DNA from: Neptuniibacter sp048548695
GTDB lineage: Bacteria > Pseudomonadota > Gammaproteobacteria > Pseudomonadales > Balneatricaceae
Length of the DNA: 43,918 nucleotides
Assembly: GCF_048548695.1 (NCBI RefSeq)
Contig: NZ_JBLYIF010000017.1
Reading direction: 5' to 3' (one strand)
Positions 8,544 through 16,798 of the stretch are shown piece after piece. A program made the translations under genes and the position numbers. The notes beneath the pieces were generated by a model. The model ran no database searches. It was not told the DNA's origin and saw nothing but the letters and a program-made list of their open reading frames with translations. How positions within the stretch are numbered: the first letter of the stretch is position 1; every line of letters starts with the position of its first letter.

Positions 8544-9191
8544 ATGGAAGTTACCCGTCCAGGCCAGAGTCTCCCTGCTTTGGCACAGCATGATCTAGCA
8601 AAAGATGCCGCGGCACAGAGTATTGCCGTGAGCAGTTTACTCTTTCAACGTAAGGTATCTCACGAATTCGACCTGTTTCAGCAAGTCTGTCAAAACACGC
8701 CCAACCATATCAGCCAGGCATTAGTACTGGTCTATAAAACCACGCTGGATGAATTAAACGAAATACTCAGACAAGAGCTGGATGAACGTCTGTTGGACAG
8801 TACCCTGGATGCTGGCTGGGAGCCAACTCCAGAGATGGTTGCTGAGCGTCTGGTTAATATGACGACGGAGCTTTACTCCCTTTATCTGGCGGCTCACCCC
8901 GAGCTAAACGAAGATGTTGTACTTGAGCGTTTTATGCATCAAGCCTGCGAAGGGGTCGTTCAGGGTGTCGCTGAAACCCGTGAAATCCTAGATGGCGTAA
9001 ACAGTCTGGAAGATGAAATTGAGAACCAGATTGATCATACCTTTGATCTGATTATGGAGGCATTGGAACATTTCCGGGAAGGATTCAGTTTCGACACCAT
9101 GGCGCCTGAAGACGCCTTATTCAATGACCTTGGCGATGCTGAGGAATTCGAAGGCACGCTATCGCTGGATGAGATAATGGCTGACTATTGA
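8544..9191 (+). CDS. DUF5610 domain protein
   Basis: A 215-aa acidic, mostly helical cytoplasmic protein. The segment from about residue 55 to 190 (YKTTLDELNEILRQEL, MVAERLVNMTTELYSLYLAAHPEL, GVAETREILDGV, NQIDHTFDLIMEALEHFREGF) follows the DUF5610 pattern found in Pseudomonas and other gammaproteobacteria; function unknown. GTGGAGG sits 5 nt before the ATG at 8544, so that start is preferred over the in-frame GTG at 8532, which is itself part of the ribosome binding site. Followed by a terminator shared with the converging gene. Confidence 0.8.
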   Translation: MEVTRPGQSLPALAQHDLAKDAAAQSIAVSSLLFQRKVSHEFDLFQQVCQNTPNHISQALVLVYKTTLDELNEILRQELDERLLDSTLDAGWEPTPEMVAERLVNMTTELYSLYLAAHPELNEDVVLERFMHQACEGVVQGVAETREILDGVNSLEDEIENQIDHTFDLIMEALEHFREGFSFDTMAPEDALFNDLGDAEEFEGTLSLDEIMADY

Positions 9192-9220
9192 AACCGAGGT
9201 CACCCCACTTATCAAACAAT

Positions 9221-9246
9221 AAAAAACGCCGCAGATGCGGCGTTTT
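9221..9246. terminator. Bidirectional intrinsic terminator
   Basis: Hairpin AACGCCGCA / TGCGGCGTT with flanking A and T runs, lying between two converging genes (stops at 9191 and 9264) and probably serving both. Confidence 0.9.
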
Positions 9247-9263
9247 CCAATTTTTTACCCGGT

Positions 9264-9449
9264 TTAGTGCAGATCATCATATTTGCGACGAATAGCCGCC
9301 AGCTTGGGCTGAATGTCCAGCGGAGCATAGTTCATTGCCTGGTCGAACAAATCCTTGTTAGCTTCTGACAAACGCTCCTCCTCTGTCATTGCCGACAGCT
9401 TTTCCATTGCTTCGAGGAATTTAGGATGGATTTTTTCATTCTGAGACAT
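9264..9449 (-). CDS. Small conserved-looking protein, function unknown
   Basis: A 61-aa charged, helical protein beginning MSQNEKIHPKFLEAMEK, with no cysteines and no signal or membrane segment. The ATG at 9449 has GGAGG 7 nt upstream; an 11-codon in-frame extension exists but would bury that site. Good ribosome binding site, gene-like composition and a shared terminator make it a real gene. I do not recognise the family. Confidence 0.7.
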   Translation of the reverse strand: MSQNEKIHPKFLEAMEKLSAMTEEERLSEANKDLFDQAMNYAPLDIQPKLAAIRRKYDDLH

Positions 9450-9664
9450 TGCTTGCCCTCCTCGGTTGTTACTGCCCTTCATATCAAACCACTGGCCTCA
9501 CTGATCAGACAGCTTTTGCAGCAGAGGTTCATTCGCCAGGCTCAATACAACCACCTGTCTGCACCATCATAGCAATGCGAGACGTGAGTGCCAGTAAAAA
9601 ATTTCACGCTAAAACTATTGTTGGCAAATCGCTTTCAGCATCACATACCGACATTACCCAACCA

Positions 9665-9698
9665 CCAATAAAGCTTACTTAAAAGTAAGCTTTATTGG
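9665..9698. promoter_or_regulatory. Perfect 34-bp palindrome between divergent genes
   Basis: Arms CCAATAAAGCTTACTT and its exact complement with only AA between them: 16 paired bases per arm, no mismatch. It lies in the 312-bp region between the 61-aa gene (start 9449) and liuR (start 9762). It could be a protein-binding operator or an extruding cruciform. No long T run follows, which argues against a simple terminator, and both neighbours read away from it. The rest of 9450-9664 shows no gene. Confidence 0.6.
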
Positions 9699-9737
9699 CT
9701 AAAAACTGGCTAAATCAAGATTTTTTTCTATATTTAG

Positions 9738-9753
9738 TTTACCTAAACGTAAA
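9738..9753 (+). promoter_or_regulatory. Candidate LiuR (MerR-type) operator
   Basis: TTTACCTAAACGTAAA is a near-palindrome 8 bp before the liuR start, resembling the LiuR box type (TTTACGTnAACGTAAA-like) known upstream of leucine-degradation genes in gammaproteobacteria. Its position suggests that LiuR controls its own promoter and the liu genes downstream. No separate operator stands out in the 41-bp gap between liuR and liuA. Confidence 0.65.
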
Positions 9754-9761
9754 TATTTCAA

Positions 9762-10145
9762 ATGATGTCAGAGATCACTTACACCACCCGGGAACTTTGC
9801 AAAGAATTTGCCGTTACCAGTCGAAGTATCCGGTTCTACGAGGATCAGGGACTGCTATTTCCCGACCGGGATGGACAGCACCGTTTATTCAGTCGGCAGG
9901 ACCGGGTGCGCCTGATTCTGATACTGCGGGGTAAACGGCTAGGCTTTTCTATCGCCGAGATACGCGAACTGTTATCGCTCTGGGATGACACCCCCACAGG
10001 TAGCCGAATACAACTGGAAGAAACCATTCATAAGATCTCAGACAAACGCCGCGTACTGGATCAGCAACTACGCGATATCGCTATTCTGCAACTGGAATTG
10101 GAGCAGGCTGAAACCCGTTGCCGGGAGGCACTGCTACCACGTTGA
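9762..10145 (+). CDS. liuR: MerR-family regulator of leucine/isovalerate degradation
   Basis: A 127-aa MerR regulator. The N-terminal winged helix-turn-helix (YTTRELCKEFAVTSRSIRFYEDQGLL, residues 7-32, then HRLFSRQDRVRLILILRGKRLGFS) is followed by a C-terminal coiled-coil dimerisation helix (EETIHKISDKRRVLDQQLRDI). It has no cysteine cluster in the effector position, so it is not a metal sensor. Family knowledge: LiuR represses the liu operon. Immediately followed by liuA. Two adjacent ATG codons (9762, 9765) lack a clear ribosome binding site, and the operator-like box ends 8 bp before, so the message may be leaderless or weakly translated (inference). Confidence 0.9.
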   Translation: MMSEITYTTRELCKEFAVTSRSIRFYEDQGLLFPDRDGQHRLFSRQDRVRLILILRGKRLGFSIAEIRELLSLWDDTPTGSRIQLEETIHKISDKRRVLDQQLRDIAILQLELEQAETRCREALLPR

Positions 10146-10186
10146 TTCCTCACCGGAGTGCATCCGGCAACTTGGAGGGAGCAGCT

Positions 10187-11347
10187 ATGACTTACACCGA
10201 GATGGATTTCGGCCTTGATGAAAGCCACCGTCTGCTACAGCAGCAGATACAGCATTTTGCGGCTCAAGAAGTCGCACCTCTCGCCACCGAAATTGATCGT
10301 AACAACCTTTTCCCACACCACCTTTGGCCGGCAATGGGCCAATTGGGACTGCTGGGTGTGACTGCTGAACCTGAGTATGGCGGGGCAGGCATGGGCTACC
10401 TGGCCCAAGTATTGATTATGGAAGAACTGAGCCGTGCCAGCGGTTCTGTTGCCCTGTCCTATGGCGCGCATGCCAACTTATGCGTCAACCAGCTGGTACG
10501 TAACGGTTCGGTCAACCAGAAACAGCAATACCTGCCGGACTTAATCCGTGGCCAAGCCATCGGCGCACTGGCCATGTCCGAGCCCAATGCAGGTTCTGAT
10601 GTCATGTCCATGCAGTTAAAAGCGACACGAGATAACCATGGTTTCCGCCTTAATGGCCACAAAATGTGGATTACCAACGGGCCAGATGCCGACCTGCTGA
10701 TTGTTTACGCCCGTAGCCTTGAGAACAACCAAACACCCGCCATTACCGCATTTCTAGTAGAAGGCAATAACCCAGGCCTGACCCGTATGCCCAAACTGGA
10801 TAAGCTTGGTATGCGCGGCTCCAATACCTGCGAACTCTGCTTTGATGACTGCTTTATCCCGCCCCAAGCGGTACTAGGCGAACTCCACCAGGGCAGCGCC
10901 GTGCTAATGAGTGGTCTGGATTACGAACGGCTTGTGCTCGCCGCCGGGCCCGTGGGTTTAATGCAGGCGGCGCTTGATACTTGCCTGCCCTATTGCCGAG
11001 AACGGCACCAATTTGGTCGACCCATTGGTGACTTTGAGCTGGTGCAAGGCAAGTTAGCCGATATCTACAGCAGACTCAGCGCCGCCCGAGCCTATCTCTA
11101 CACCCTGGCCAAAGCCGCTGATGCTGGCCAATTGCAGCGCAAAGATGCCGCCGGTGTGATTCTCTATTGCGCCGAACTGGCAACCCAGATTGCCCTGGAA
11201 GCAATTCAATTGCTGGGAGCGAACGGTTATATGAACGAATACCCCTGTGGCCGCTTATTACGTGACGCCAAACTGTATGAGATTGGTGCCGGCACCTCTG
11301 AAATCCGCCGCATGCTGATTGGTCGTGAACTGATGCAACAGCATTAG
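10187..11347 (+). CDS. liuA: Isovaleryl-CoA dehydrogenase
   Basis: A 386-aa FAD acyl-CoA dehydrogenase oxidising isovaleryl-CoA to 3-methylcrotonyl-CoA in leucine breakdown, with electrons passed to ETF. Markers: LAMSEPNAGSDV (flavin site), NGHKMWITNGPDADLLIVYA, and SGLDYERLVLAAGPVG, where Glu247 is in the position used as catalytic base by isovaleryl-CoA dehydrogenases instead of the C-terminal Glu of other family members. The C-terminus has QLLGANGYMNEYP and RDAKLYEIGAGTSEIRRMLIGREL. ATG at 10187 with GGAGGGAG upstream; the in-frame upstream extension overlapping liuR is rejected. First structural gene of the operon. Confidence 0.96.
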   Translation: MTYTEMDFGLDESHRLLQQQIQHFAAQEVAPLATEIDRNNLFPHHLWPAMGQLGLLGVTAEPEYGGAGMGYLAQVLIMEELSRASGSVALSYGAHANLCVNQLVRNGSVNQKQQYLPDLIRGQAIGALAMSEPNAGSDVMSMQLKATRDNHGFRLNGHKMWITNGPDADLLIVYARSLENNQTPAITAFLVEGNNPGLTRMPKLDKLGMRGSNTCELCFDDCFIPPQAVLGELHQGSAVLMSGLDYERLVLAAGPVGLMQAALDTCLPYCRERHQFGRPIGDFELVQGKLADIYSRLSAARAYLYTLAKAADAGQLQRKDAAGVILYCAELATQIALEAIQLLGANGYMNEYPCGRLLRDAKLYEIGAGTSEIRRMLIGRELMQQH

Positions 11348-11359
11348 CAGGAGGTTTGG

Positions 11360-12958
11360 ATGCAGATACTGAATACACCACTGGATTTTTCAGCCGCCAG
11401 TTTTCAAGATAACGCTGCCTGGCTACAGGGGCTAACGCAAGCCCTGCATGACACCCTGCAGCAGCTGGAAGCCGGTGGCGGTGATGCTTACCAGAAACGC
11501 CATTGCCAGCGAGGTCGATTATTGCCCCGAGACCGCATTCGTACCCTGCTGGATACAGACAGTCCTTTTATAGAACTTGCGCCCCTTTGCGCTTATCAGG
11601 TGTATGACGAACCCGTGGCCGCCGCCGGACTCATTGCCGGTATAGGGCTGATTCACGACGCCCCCTGCATGGTGATCGCCAACGATGCCACGGTAAAAGG
11701 TGGCAGCTACTACCCGTTAACCGTCAAAAAACATCTGCGCGCGCAGCACATTGCCCGCAGCAACCACCTTCCCTGCGTCTATCTGGTAGATTCCGGCGGC
11801 GCCAATCTGCCCCACCAGGCAGAGGTGTTTCCCGACCAACAGCATTTTGGCCGCATCTTTTATAATCAGGCCCGGATGTCCGCCGAAGGCATCCCCCAAA
11901 TTGCTGTAGTAATGGGCCCCTGTACAGCAGGCGGAGCCTATATTCCCGCCATGGCTGACCAGACAATCATGGTGCGCAACCAGGGCACCATTTACCTGGG
12001 TGGACCGCCGCTGGTAAAAGCCGCCACCGGCGAAACCGTGAGTGCTGAACGACTGGGCGGCGCTGAACTTCACTGCCAGCATTCAGGTGTGGCAGACTAT
12101 CTGGCCGAGGACGATATCAGTGCCCTGCAACAGGCCAGAGACTGCCTGCAACCGTTAATGACCGCTCTGCCCAGTTTGGTGGATGATGCTCCCCCTATGT
12201 TTCCCGCCCATGAACTCTATGGCCTGATGCCACGGGACCCAAAACAACCGATCAATATGCGGGCACTGATTGCCCGCTTAGTGGATCACTCTGAATTTGA
12301 TGAATTCAAACGCCTTTTTGGCAGTAGCCTGATCACCGGCTTTGCCCGGATCTACGGCCAGTATGTAGGTATTGTCGCTAATAACGGCATCCTATTCAGT
12401 GAAAGCGCCCAGAAAGGCTGCCAGTTTGTCCAGCTCTGTTGTCAGCGGCATATACCACTACTGTTTCTACAGCACATCACCGGTTTTATGGTGGGTCGTA
12501 AATATGAGCAGGAGGGCATCGCCAAGCACGGTGCGAAAATGGTGACAGCCGTAGCCTGCGCCGAAGTGCCAAAACTAACCCTGATCGTCGGCGGCAGTTT
12601 TGGTGCTGGCAACTACGCCATGTGCGGCCGCGCCTATGATCCGGACTTTCTCTTTACCTGGCCATCAGCACGAGTAGCCGTCATGGGTGGCCAACAAGCC
12701 GCCGCTGTCATGGCTGAGGTACACAGCGAACACCTCAGGCAACAGGGTTTGTCATGGACTGCCGATGAGGCCGCAACCTACCGACAACAGATCGCAACCC
12801 GGTTCGATGAACAGAGTAATCCCTACTACGGCAGTGCCCGCCTCTGGGATGACGGCATAATAGATCCGGCTGACAGCCGGTTTATCCTTGGCCACTGCCT
12901 GCAGATCTGTAACCAAACACCCCGCCCGGACAGCCGCTTTGGCGTGTTCCGTATCTAG
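11360..12958 (+). CDS. liuB: 3-Methylcrotonyl-CoA carboxylase, beta (carboxyltransferase) subunit
   Basis: A 532-aa biotin-dependent carboxyltransferase that moves CO2 from carboxybiotin to 3-methylcrotonyl-CoA. It has two crotonase-like halves: the N-half includes PCMVIANDATVKGGSYYPLTVKK, LVDSGGANLPHQAEVFPD and GPCTAGGAYIPAMAD; the C-half includes LFLQHITGFMVGRKYEQEGIAKHGAK and LIVGGSFGAGNYAMCGRAYDPDFLF. Length fits the MCC beta family. AGGAGG lies 8 nt before the ATG and the gene starts 12 bp after liuA. It cannot work alone: its alpha (biotin carboxylase/carrier) partner, normally liuD in the same operon, is absent here. Confidence 0.95.
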   Translation: MQILNTPLDFSAASFQDNAAWLQGLTQALHDTLQQLEAGGGDAYQKRHCQRGRLLPRDRIRTLLDTDSPFIELAPLCAYQVYDEPVAAAGLIAGIGLIHDAPCMVIANDATVKGGSYYPLTVKKHLRAQHIARSNHLPCVYLVDSGGANLPHQAEVFPDQQHFGRIFYNQARMSAEGIPQIAVVMGPCTAGGAYIPAMADQTIMVRNQGTIYLGGPPLVKAATGETVSAERLGGAELHCQHSGVADYLAEDDISALQQARDCLQPLMTALPSLVDDAPPMFPAHELYGLMPRDPKQPINMRALIARLVDHSEFDEFKRLFGSSLITGFARIYGQYVGIVANNGILFSESAQKGCQFVQLCCQRHIPLLFLQHITGFMVGRKYEQEGIAKHGAKMVTAVACAEVPKLTLIVGGSFGAGNYAMCGRAYDPDFLFTWPSARVAVMGGQQAAAVMAEVHSEHLRQQGLSWTADEAATYRQQIATRFDEQSNPYYGSARLWDDGIIDPADSRFILGHCLQICNQTPRPDSRFGVFRI

Positions 12959-12967
12959 GAGCAGCGC

Positions 12968-13756
12968 ATGAATCATTTGGTCGAATGCACCCAACACCAC
13001 AACGGACTCGCCATCCTGCGTCTCAACCGTCCGGGCAAACGCAACGCCCTCACTGGCAGCATGATCCGGCAACTTCTGTGCTGGATAGAACAGTTGGCAA
13101 CCGATCCAACCGTCAGGATCTTGCAACTGGAAGGATCTGGTGACTGGTTTTGCAGTGGCGTTGATCTAAAGTGGATGCTGAAGATGGCACAGGCTGACGC
13201 TGAACACAATCTGGCAGATGCCAAACACTTAGCCCTGTTACTGGATCGGCTCTGGCACTTTCCCCACCCAACTCTCTGCAAAGTACAGGGTGGCGCGATT
13301 GGTGGCGGCCTGGGTCTAGCCGCCTGTTGTGATCTACTACTGGCGACCCGCAATAGCCGTTTTAGCTGCAGCGAGGTACAACTGGGTCTAGTACCGGCAG
13401 TCATCAGTCCTTACCTGATCAGCAGCCTTGGCGCTCGCCGGGCATTGGTTAGCATGCTGACGGCTGAGACTCTCTCTGCCAACCAGGCATATGAGTCAGG
13501 GTTGGTCACCGAGCTATGTGACAGTAATGACGCTTTACAGCAACAGGCGGCACAACGAATCGAGCAATTACTGCTGGCTGAACCCAACGCGCTGGTATGC
13601 TGCAAACAACTCATGCATCAGTATCATCCGCTGCCTGACAACCTGACTGAAACCACAGCGGCACTGCTGGCGAATATACGCAACAGCCCGCCTGCGCGAG
13701 AAGGAGTCAGCGCATTTCTGGCAAAACGGCCGCCAAACTGGTGCAATACTGATTAA
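12968..13756 (+). CDS. liuC: Methylglutaconyl-CoA hydratase (crotonase family)
   Basis: A 262-aa enoyl-CoA hydratase/isomerase-fold enzyme, expected to hydrate 3-methylglutaconyl-CoA to HMG-CoA. Visible: LRLNRPGKRNALTGSM at the N-terminus, oxyanion-hole segment GSGDWFCSGVDLKWM, KVQGGAIGGGLGLAACCDLLLA with the conserved glycine turn, and SCSEVQLGLVPAVISPYL with the conserved Glu. Its place between liuB and liuE supports the assignment over a general hydratase. Starts 9 bp after liuB (AGGAG before the ATG). Confidence 0.92.
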   Translation: MNHLVECTQHHNGLAILRLNRPGKRNALTGSMIRQLLCWIEQLATDPTVRILQLEGSGDWFCSGVDLKWMLKMAQADAEHNLADAKHLALLLDRLWHFPHPTLCKVQGGAIGGGLGLAACCDLLLATRNSRFSCSEVQLGLVPAVISPYLISSLGARRALVSMLTAETLSANQAYESGLVTELCDSNDALQQQAAQRIEQLLLAEPNALVCCKQLMHQYHPLPDNLTETTAALLANIRNSPPAREGVSAFLAKRPPNWCNTD

Positions 13757-13772
13757 TCCAGTGGAGACATTG

Positions 13773-14714
13773 ATGCAAAACAACACCCTGGCCTCAGCGG
13801 TCAGGTTGGTGGAAGTGGGGCCAAGAGACGGCCTGCAAAACGAACCCAGCCTACAACTGAGTACTGAGCTAAAGATTGAGCTAATCCAGCGGCTGGCCGG
13901 TTGCGGCCTGAGTCATATCGAGTGCGGTAGCTTTGTTTCCCCTGCCAAGGTGCCCCAGATGGCCGATAGCCAGGCTGTATTTAATCAACTCATGCGTAAA
14001 CCCGGCGTACGCTATGCCGCCCTGACACCCAATCTAACAGCGGTAGAACATGCTACTGCAGCTCAGGCCAGCGAAATTGCCGTATTCACTGCGGTATCAG
14101 ATAGCTTTAACCTGCATAATATCCACTGCACTACCGCACAAAGCTTAGAGCGTTTTACCCCAGCCATCGCACTGGCAAAACAACATAACCTGCCTGTACG
14201 CGCGTATATCTCCACGGTAATGGGCTGCCCCTATGGTGGCGAAGTCACCCCGCAGCAGGTCGCAGACCTGGCGGCAAAACTGATAGCCATGGGCTGCTAT
14301 GAGATCTCATTAGGCGACACCATTGGCGTAGGAACACCACGACAAACCGCCCTCATGCTGGACGCCGTCACCACACAGGTATCCGTTGACCAGTTAGCCG
14401 TTCACTTTCATGACACCTATGGTCAGGCGTTGGCCAACATCCTGGTCGCACTGGAGTATGGCATTGCCACGGTCGATACATCGATTGCCGGACTAGGCGG
14501 CTGCCCCTATGCGCCCGGCGCAAGCGGTAACGTGGCCACCGAAGATGTGCTGTATATGCTGCAGGGCATGGGTATCGAAACCGGCGTCTCACTTGAACAA
14601 CTGGTGGCAACCAGCCATTGGATCTGCAACCGGCTGCACAAAGAGAACGGCTCCAGAGTCAGTCAGGCTCTGGAGCCGTTATCGGGGGTCAAACGCGGTG
14701 CTCAAAGGCAGTGA
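13773..14714 (+). CDS. liuE: Hydroxymethylglutaryl-CoA lyase
   Basis: A 313-aa TIM-barrel lyase splitting HMG-CoA into acetyl-CoA and acetoacetate, the last step of the pathway. Markers: VEVGPRDGLQNE (residues 13-24; Arg and Asp of the active site), HFHDTYGQALAN with the metal-ligand histidines 211 and 213, and the signature loop GLGGCPYAPGASGN with catalytic Cys244. ATG at 13773 with GTGGAG before it; the GTG at 13761 is part of that site. It begins 16 bp after liuC, where liuD is usually found. The last ~20 codons contain a perfect 13-bp hairpin, and the stop overlaps the convergent GGCT-like gene by 13 bp. Confidence 0.96.
   Translation: MQNNTLASAVRLVEVGPRDGLQNEPSLQLSTELKIELIQRLAGCGLSHIECGSFVSPAKVPQMADSQAVFNQLMRKPGVRYAALTPNLTAVEHATAAQASEIAVFTAVSDSFNLHNIHCTTAQSLERFTPAIALAKQHNLPVRAYISTVMGCPYGGEVTPQQVADLAAKLIAMGCYEISLGDTIGVGTPRQTALMLDAVTTQVSVDQLAVHFHDTYGQALANILVALEYGIATVDTSIAGLGGCPYAPGASGNVATEDVLYMLQGMGIETGVSLEQLVATSHWICNRLHKENGSRVSQALEPLSGVKRGAQRQ
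14646..14680. terminator. Hairpin inside the 3' end of liuE, possible intragenic terminator
   Basis: AACGGCTCCAGAG and its exact complement CTCTGGAGCCGTT separated by 9 nt. It is within coding sequence (protein segment GSRVSQALEPL). On the plus strand only a short TTA follows; on the minus strand GTTCTCTTTGTG follows, a weak T-rich tail that could stop transcription of the converging GGCT-like gene. No other terminator is visible between these two overlapping genes. Confidence 0.5.
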
Positions 14715-15256
14715 TGTTGCACCACTGGCATTGATTTGAAATGTAACAGATGATCCAGATCTGACTGCCTGTAAAGTCGCTGTTCACGTGCTCTTCGCAG
14801 GTCATTGGCATCTGAAACTGTCGGATAGGCACGAATCTGCTCAATGTACTCCTGTGGCAACCCGGCGGCCTGAGCACCATAGAGCACATGAGTGAGATAC
14901 CAATCAAACGGTTGCAGACTGCAATCAATTTGCAGTGCAACGTAGGTGCAGGCACGGCGCTTACGGCCGAACTGATCCCGAACTGTCACCGGCACAGTTT
15001 CGTAACCAACACCCGCATCCTCAATCGCATCTAAGCGATGTTTAAGGTGAGGAGCCAACTCGTACAGCACACCATACATGTAATCAGTATCATGACCAGT
15101 GTACAGGGCATTACCTTTGGCAGAACCGTCGGTGCCTTTCTTGTGAAAGCGCAGTTGGTATTGCTCCAGCACTGCCGAGCCCAGAAAATTCACTTCTGGC
15201 AGACGTGCCAGCAATCGCGGCAGGCTCATATTTGAGCCATAAGCAAAATACAGCAT
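14702..15256 (-). CDS. Gamma-glutamylcyclotransferase-like (GGCT fold) protein
   Basis: A 184-aa protein with the GGCT fold: substrate-loop motif FAYGSNMS at residues 4-11, and LDAIEDAGVGYE with the putative catalytic acid Glu79. GGCT-fold enzymes cyclise gamma-glutamyl amines to 5-oxoproline; related AIG2-like proteins act on other gamma-glutamyl compounds, so the substrate is open. ATG at 15256 gives MLYFAYGSN directly at the N-terminus as in relatives, and is preferred over the upstream in-frame start. The 3' end overlaps the convergent liuE by 13 bp. Confidence 0.88.
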   Translation of the reverse strand: MLYFAYGSNMSLPRLLARLPEVNFLGSAVLEQYQLRFHKKGTDGSAKGNALYTGHDTDYMYGVLYELAPHLKHRLDAIEDAGVGYETVPVTVRDQFGRKRRACTYVALQIDCSLQPFDWYLTHVLYGAQAAGLPQEYIEQIRAYPTVSDANDLRRAREQRLYRQSDLDHLLHFKSMPVVQHHCL

Positions 15257-15383
15257 ATCAGCCTCGCTAAGGTTATTTTTATAAAGGGTCAAAAAAGTAT
15301 AGATGGTGCTGGTAGCAGAGGAGGCCTATTTTTATTCTGATTAGTTATAAAAAAACACAATCTGAACATAATATTAACAGGCA

Positions 15384-15415
15384 TAAAAAAAGCGGAGCCA
15401 GGCTCCGCTTTTTCT
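15384..15415 (-). terminator. Bidirectional intrinsic terminator after fabV
   Basis: Stem AGCGGAGCC / GGCTCCGCT with a single-base gap, A7 run on the left and T5 run on the right. It lies just past the fabV stop at 15432. Confidence 0.9.
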
Positions 15416-15431
15416 TATTAATGCAGACGCA

Positions 15432-16625
15432 TTAGATATCAATAACTTCAAAGGCAACTTCAGGACTCACATCAGCTTCATAATCAATAGCATCGATACC
15501 AAAGCCGAACAATTTCAAAAACTCGTCTTTATAAAGCTGGTAATCAGTTAGATCAAACAGGTTTTCTGAAGTGACCTGAGGCCAGATTTCGCGACAGGCA
15601 TTCTGCACATCTTCGCGCAGTTCCCAATCATCCATACGGAAACGGTTCTTATCATCAATTTCAGCAGCAGCGCCATACAAACCGGTGCTAAACAGGCGGT
15701 ATACCTGCTCCATACAGCCTTCATGCACCCCTTTTTCCCGCATCACTTTAAAGCACATTGCCAAGTACAGCGGCATCACAGGAATAGCCGAACTGGCCTG
15801 AGTGACGACAGATTTCAGTACACCAATATTGGCCTGACCACCCTTGGCTGCCAGCGTGGCATTGATCTCTGCTGCGGCACGATCCAAGTCCTGTTTCGCC
15901 TTACCCAGCGCACCATCCCAGTAGATTGGCCAGGTGATATCAGAACCGATATAAGAGTACGCCACAGATTTGCAGCCCTCTGCCAACACACCTGCATCTT
16001 CCAGTGCCTTGATCCATAGCTCCCAGTCTTCACCACCCATCACGGTAACGGTCGCGTCGATCTCTTCCTGGGTAGCCGGTTCAATTTCAGCGTCAATGAT
16101 CACATCTTTATTGGTATCAATCGCTGTCGACCGATAAGGTTCACCAATCGGTTTCAGGCAGGAACGCACCAGTTCGCCGGTATCCGGCAATTTACGCACC
16201 GGTGACGCCAACGAATAAACCACCAGGTCGATCTGACCCAGGTCCTCACGAATCAGATCAACCACTTTCTGCTTTGCTTCATGAGAGAACGCATCACCAT
16301 TCAGACTCTTGGCATACAGCCCCGCTTCGTGGGCAGCCTTGTCAAATGCCGCAGCGTTATACCAACCTGCTGTGCCGGTTTTACGCTCCGTAGCGGCTTT
16401 TTCAAAGAACACTCCAATAGTGGCAGCACCACTACCAAAGGCCGCCGCAATCCGCGAAGACAAACCATAACCACTGGAAGAGCCGATCACCAGGACACGT
16501 TTTGGACCGTCAGCAATAGCGCCCTGCTGACGGGTATATTCAATCTGCTCGCGAACGTTAGCTTCGCAGCCAGTAGGATGAGTAGTAGTACAAATAAAAC
16601 CGCGGATTTTTGGCTTGATAATCAT
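15432..16625 (-). CDS. fabV: Enoyl-ACP reductase FabV (trans-2-enoyl reductase)
   Basis: A 397-aa SDR-like enzyme catalysing the last reduction of each fatty-acid elongation cycle with NADH; FabV enzymes are insensitive to triclosan. Visible: N-terminal MIIKPKIRGFICTTTHPTGC, the nucleotide-binding loop VLVIGSSSGYGLSSRIA (44-60), and the FabV-specific Y-x8-K signature as Y235 to K244 in YWDGALGKAK. Length is the usual ~400 aa. The frame stays open 47 codons upstream, but the conserved start MIIKPKIRG at 16625 is used. Transcribed divergently from the MaoC hydratase gene, also an acyl-thioester enzyme; the 173-bp gap carries both promoters. Confidence 0.97.
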   Translation of the reverse strand: MIIKPKIRGFICTTTHPTGCEANVREQIEYTRQQGAIADGPKRVLVIGSSSGYGLSSRIAAAFGSGAATIGVFFEKAATERKTGTAGWYNAAAFDKAAHEAGLYAKSLNGDAFSHEAKQKVVDLIREDLGQIDLVVYSLASPVRKLPDTGELVRSCLKPIGEPYRSTAIDTNKDVIIDAEIEPATQEEIDATVTVMGGEDWELWIKALEDAGVLAEGCKSVAYSYIGSDITWPIYWDGALGKAKQDLDRAAAEINATLAAKGGQANIGVLKSVVTQASSAIPVMPLYLAMCFKVMREKGVHEGCMEQVYRLFSTGLYGAAAEIDDKNRFRMDDWELREDVQNACREIWPQVTSENLFDLTDYQLYKDEFLKLFGFGIDAIDYEADVSPEVAFEVIDI

Positions 16626-16798
16626 GGCAAGGAAGGTCTCAATTCCAGTAGTCAAATCGCCCCGTAAGATACAGGAATTGCAGACAAGTTGACAGACACA
16701 AGCAATGAGACTTGACAGCACACTGTGTTTTAAGGTCTTTTGCCTGTCAGACGGCACTGGAATCATCCCAAACAGATTACGACGAGGACATATTTTTT

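Noticed and set aside
16626..16766. N-terminal extension of FabV by 47 codons
   Set aside because: The conserved FabV N-terminus MIIKPKIRG begins at 16625; the extension would occupy the divergent promoter region and has no family match.
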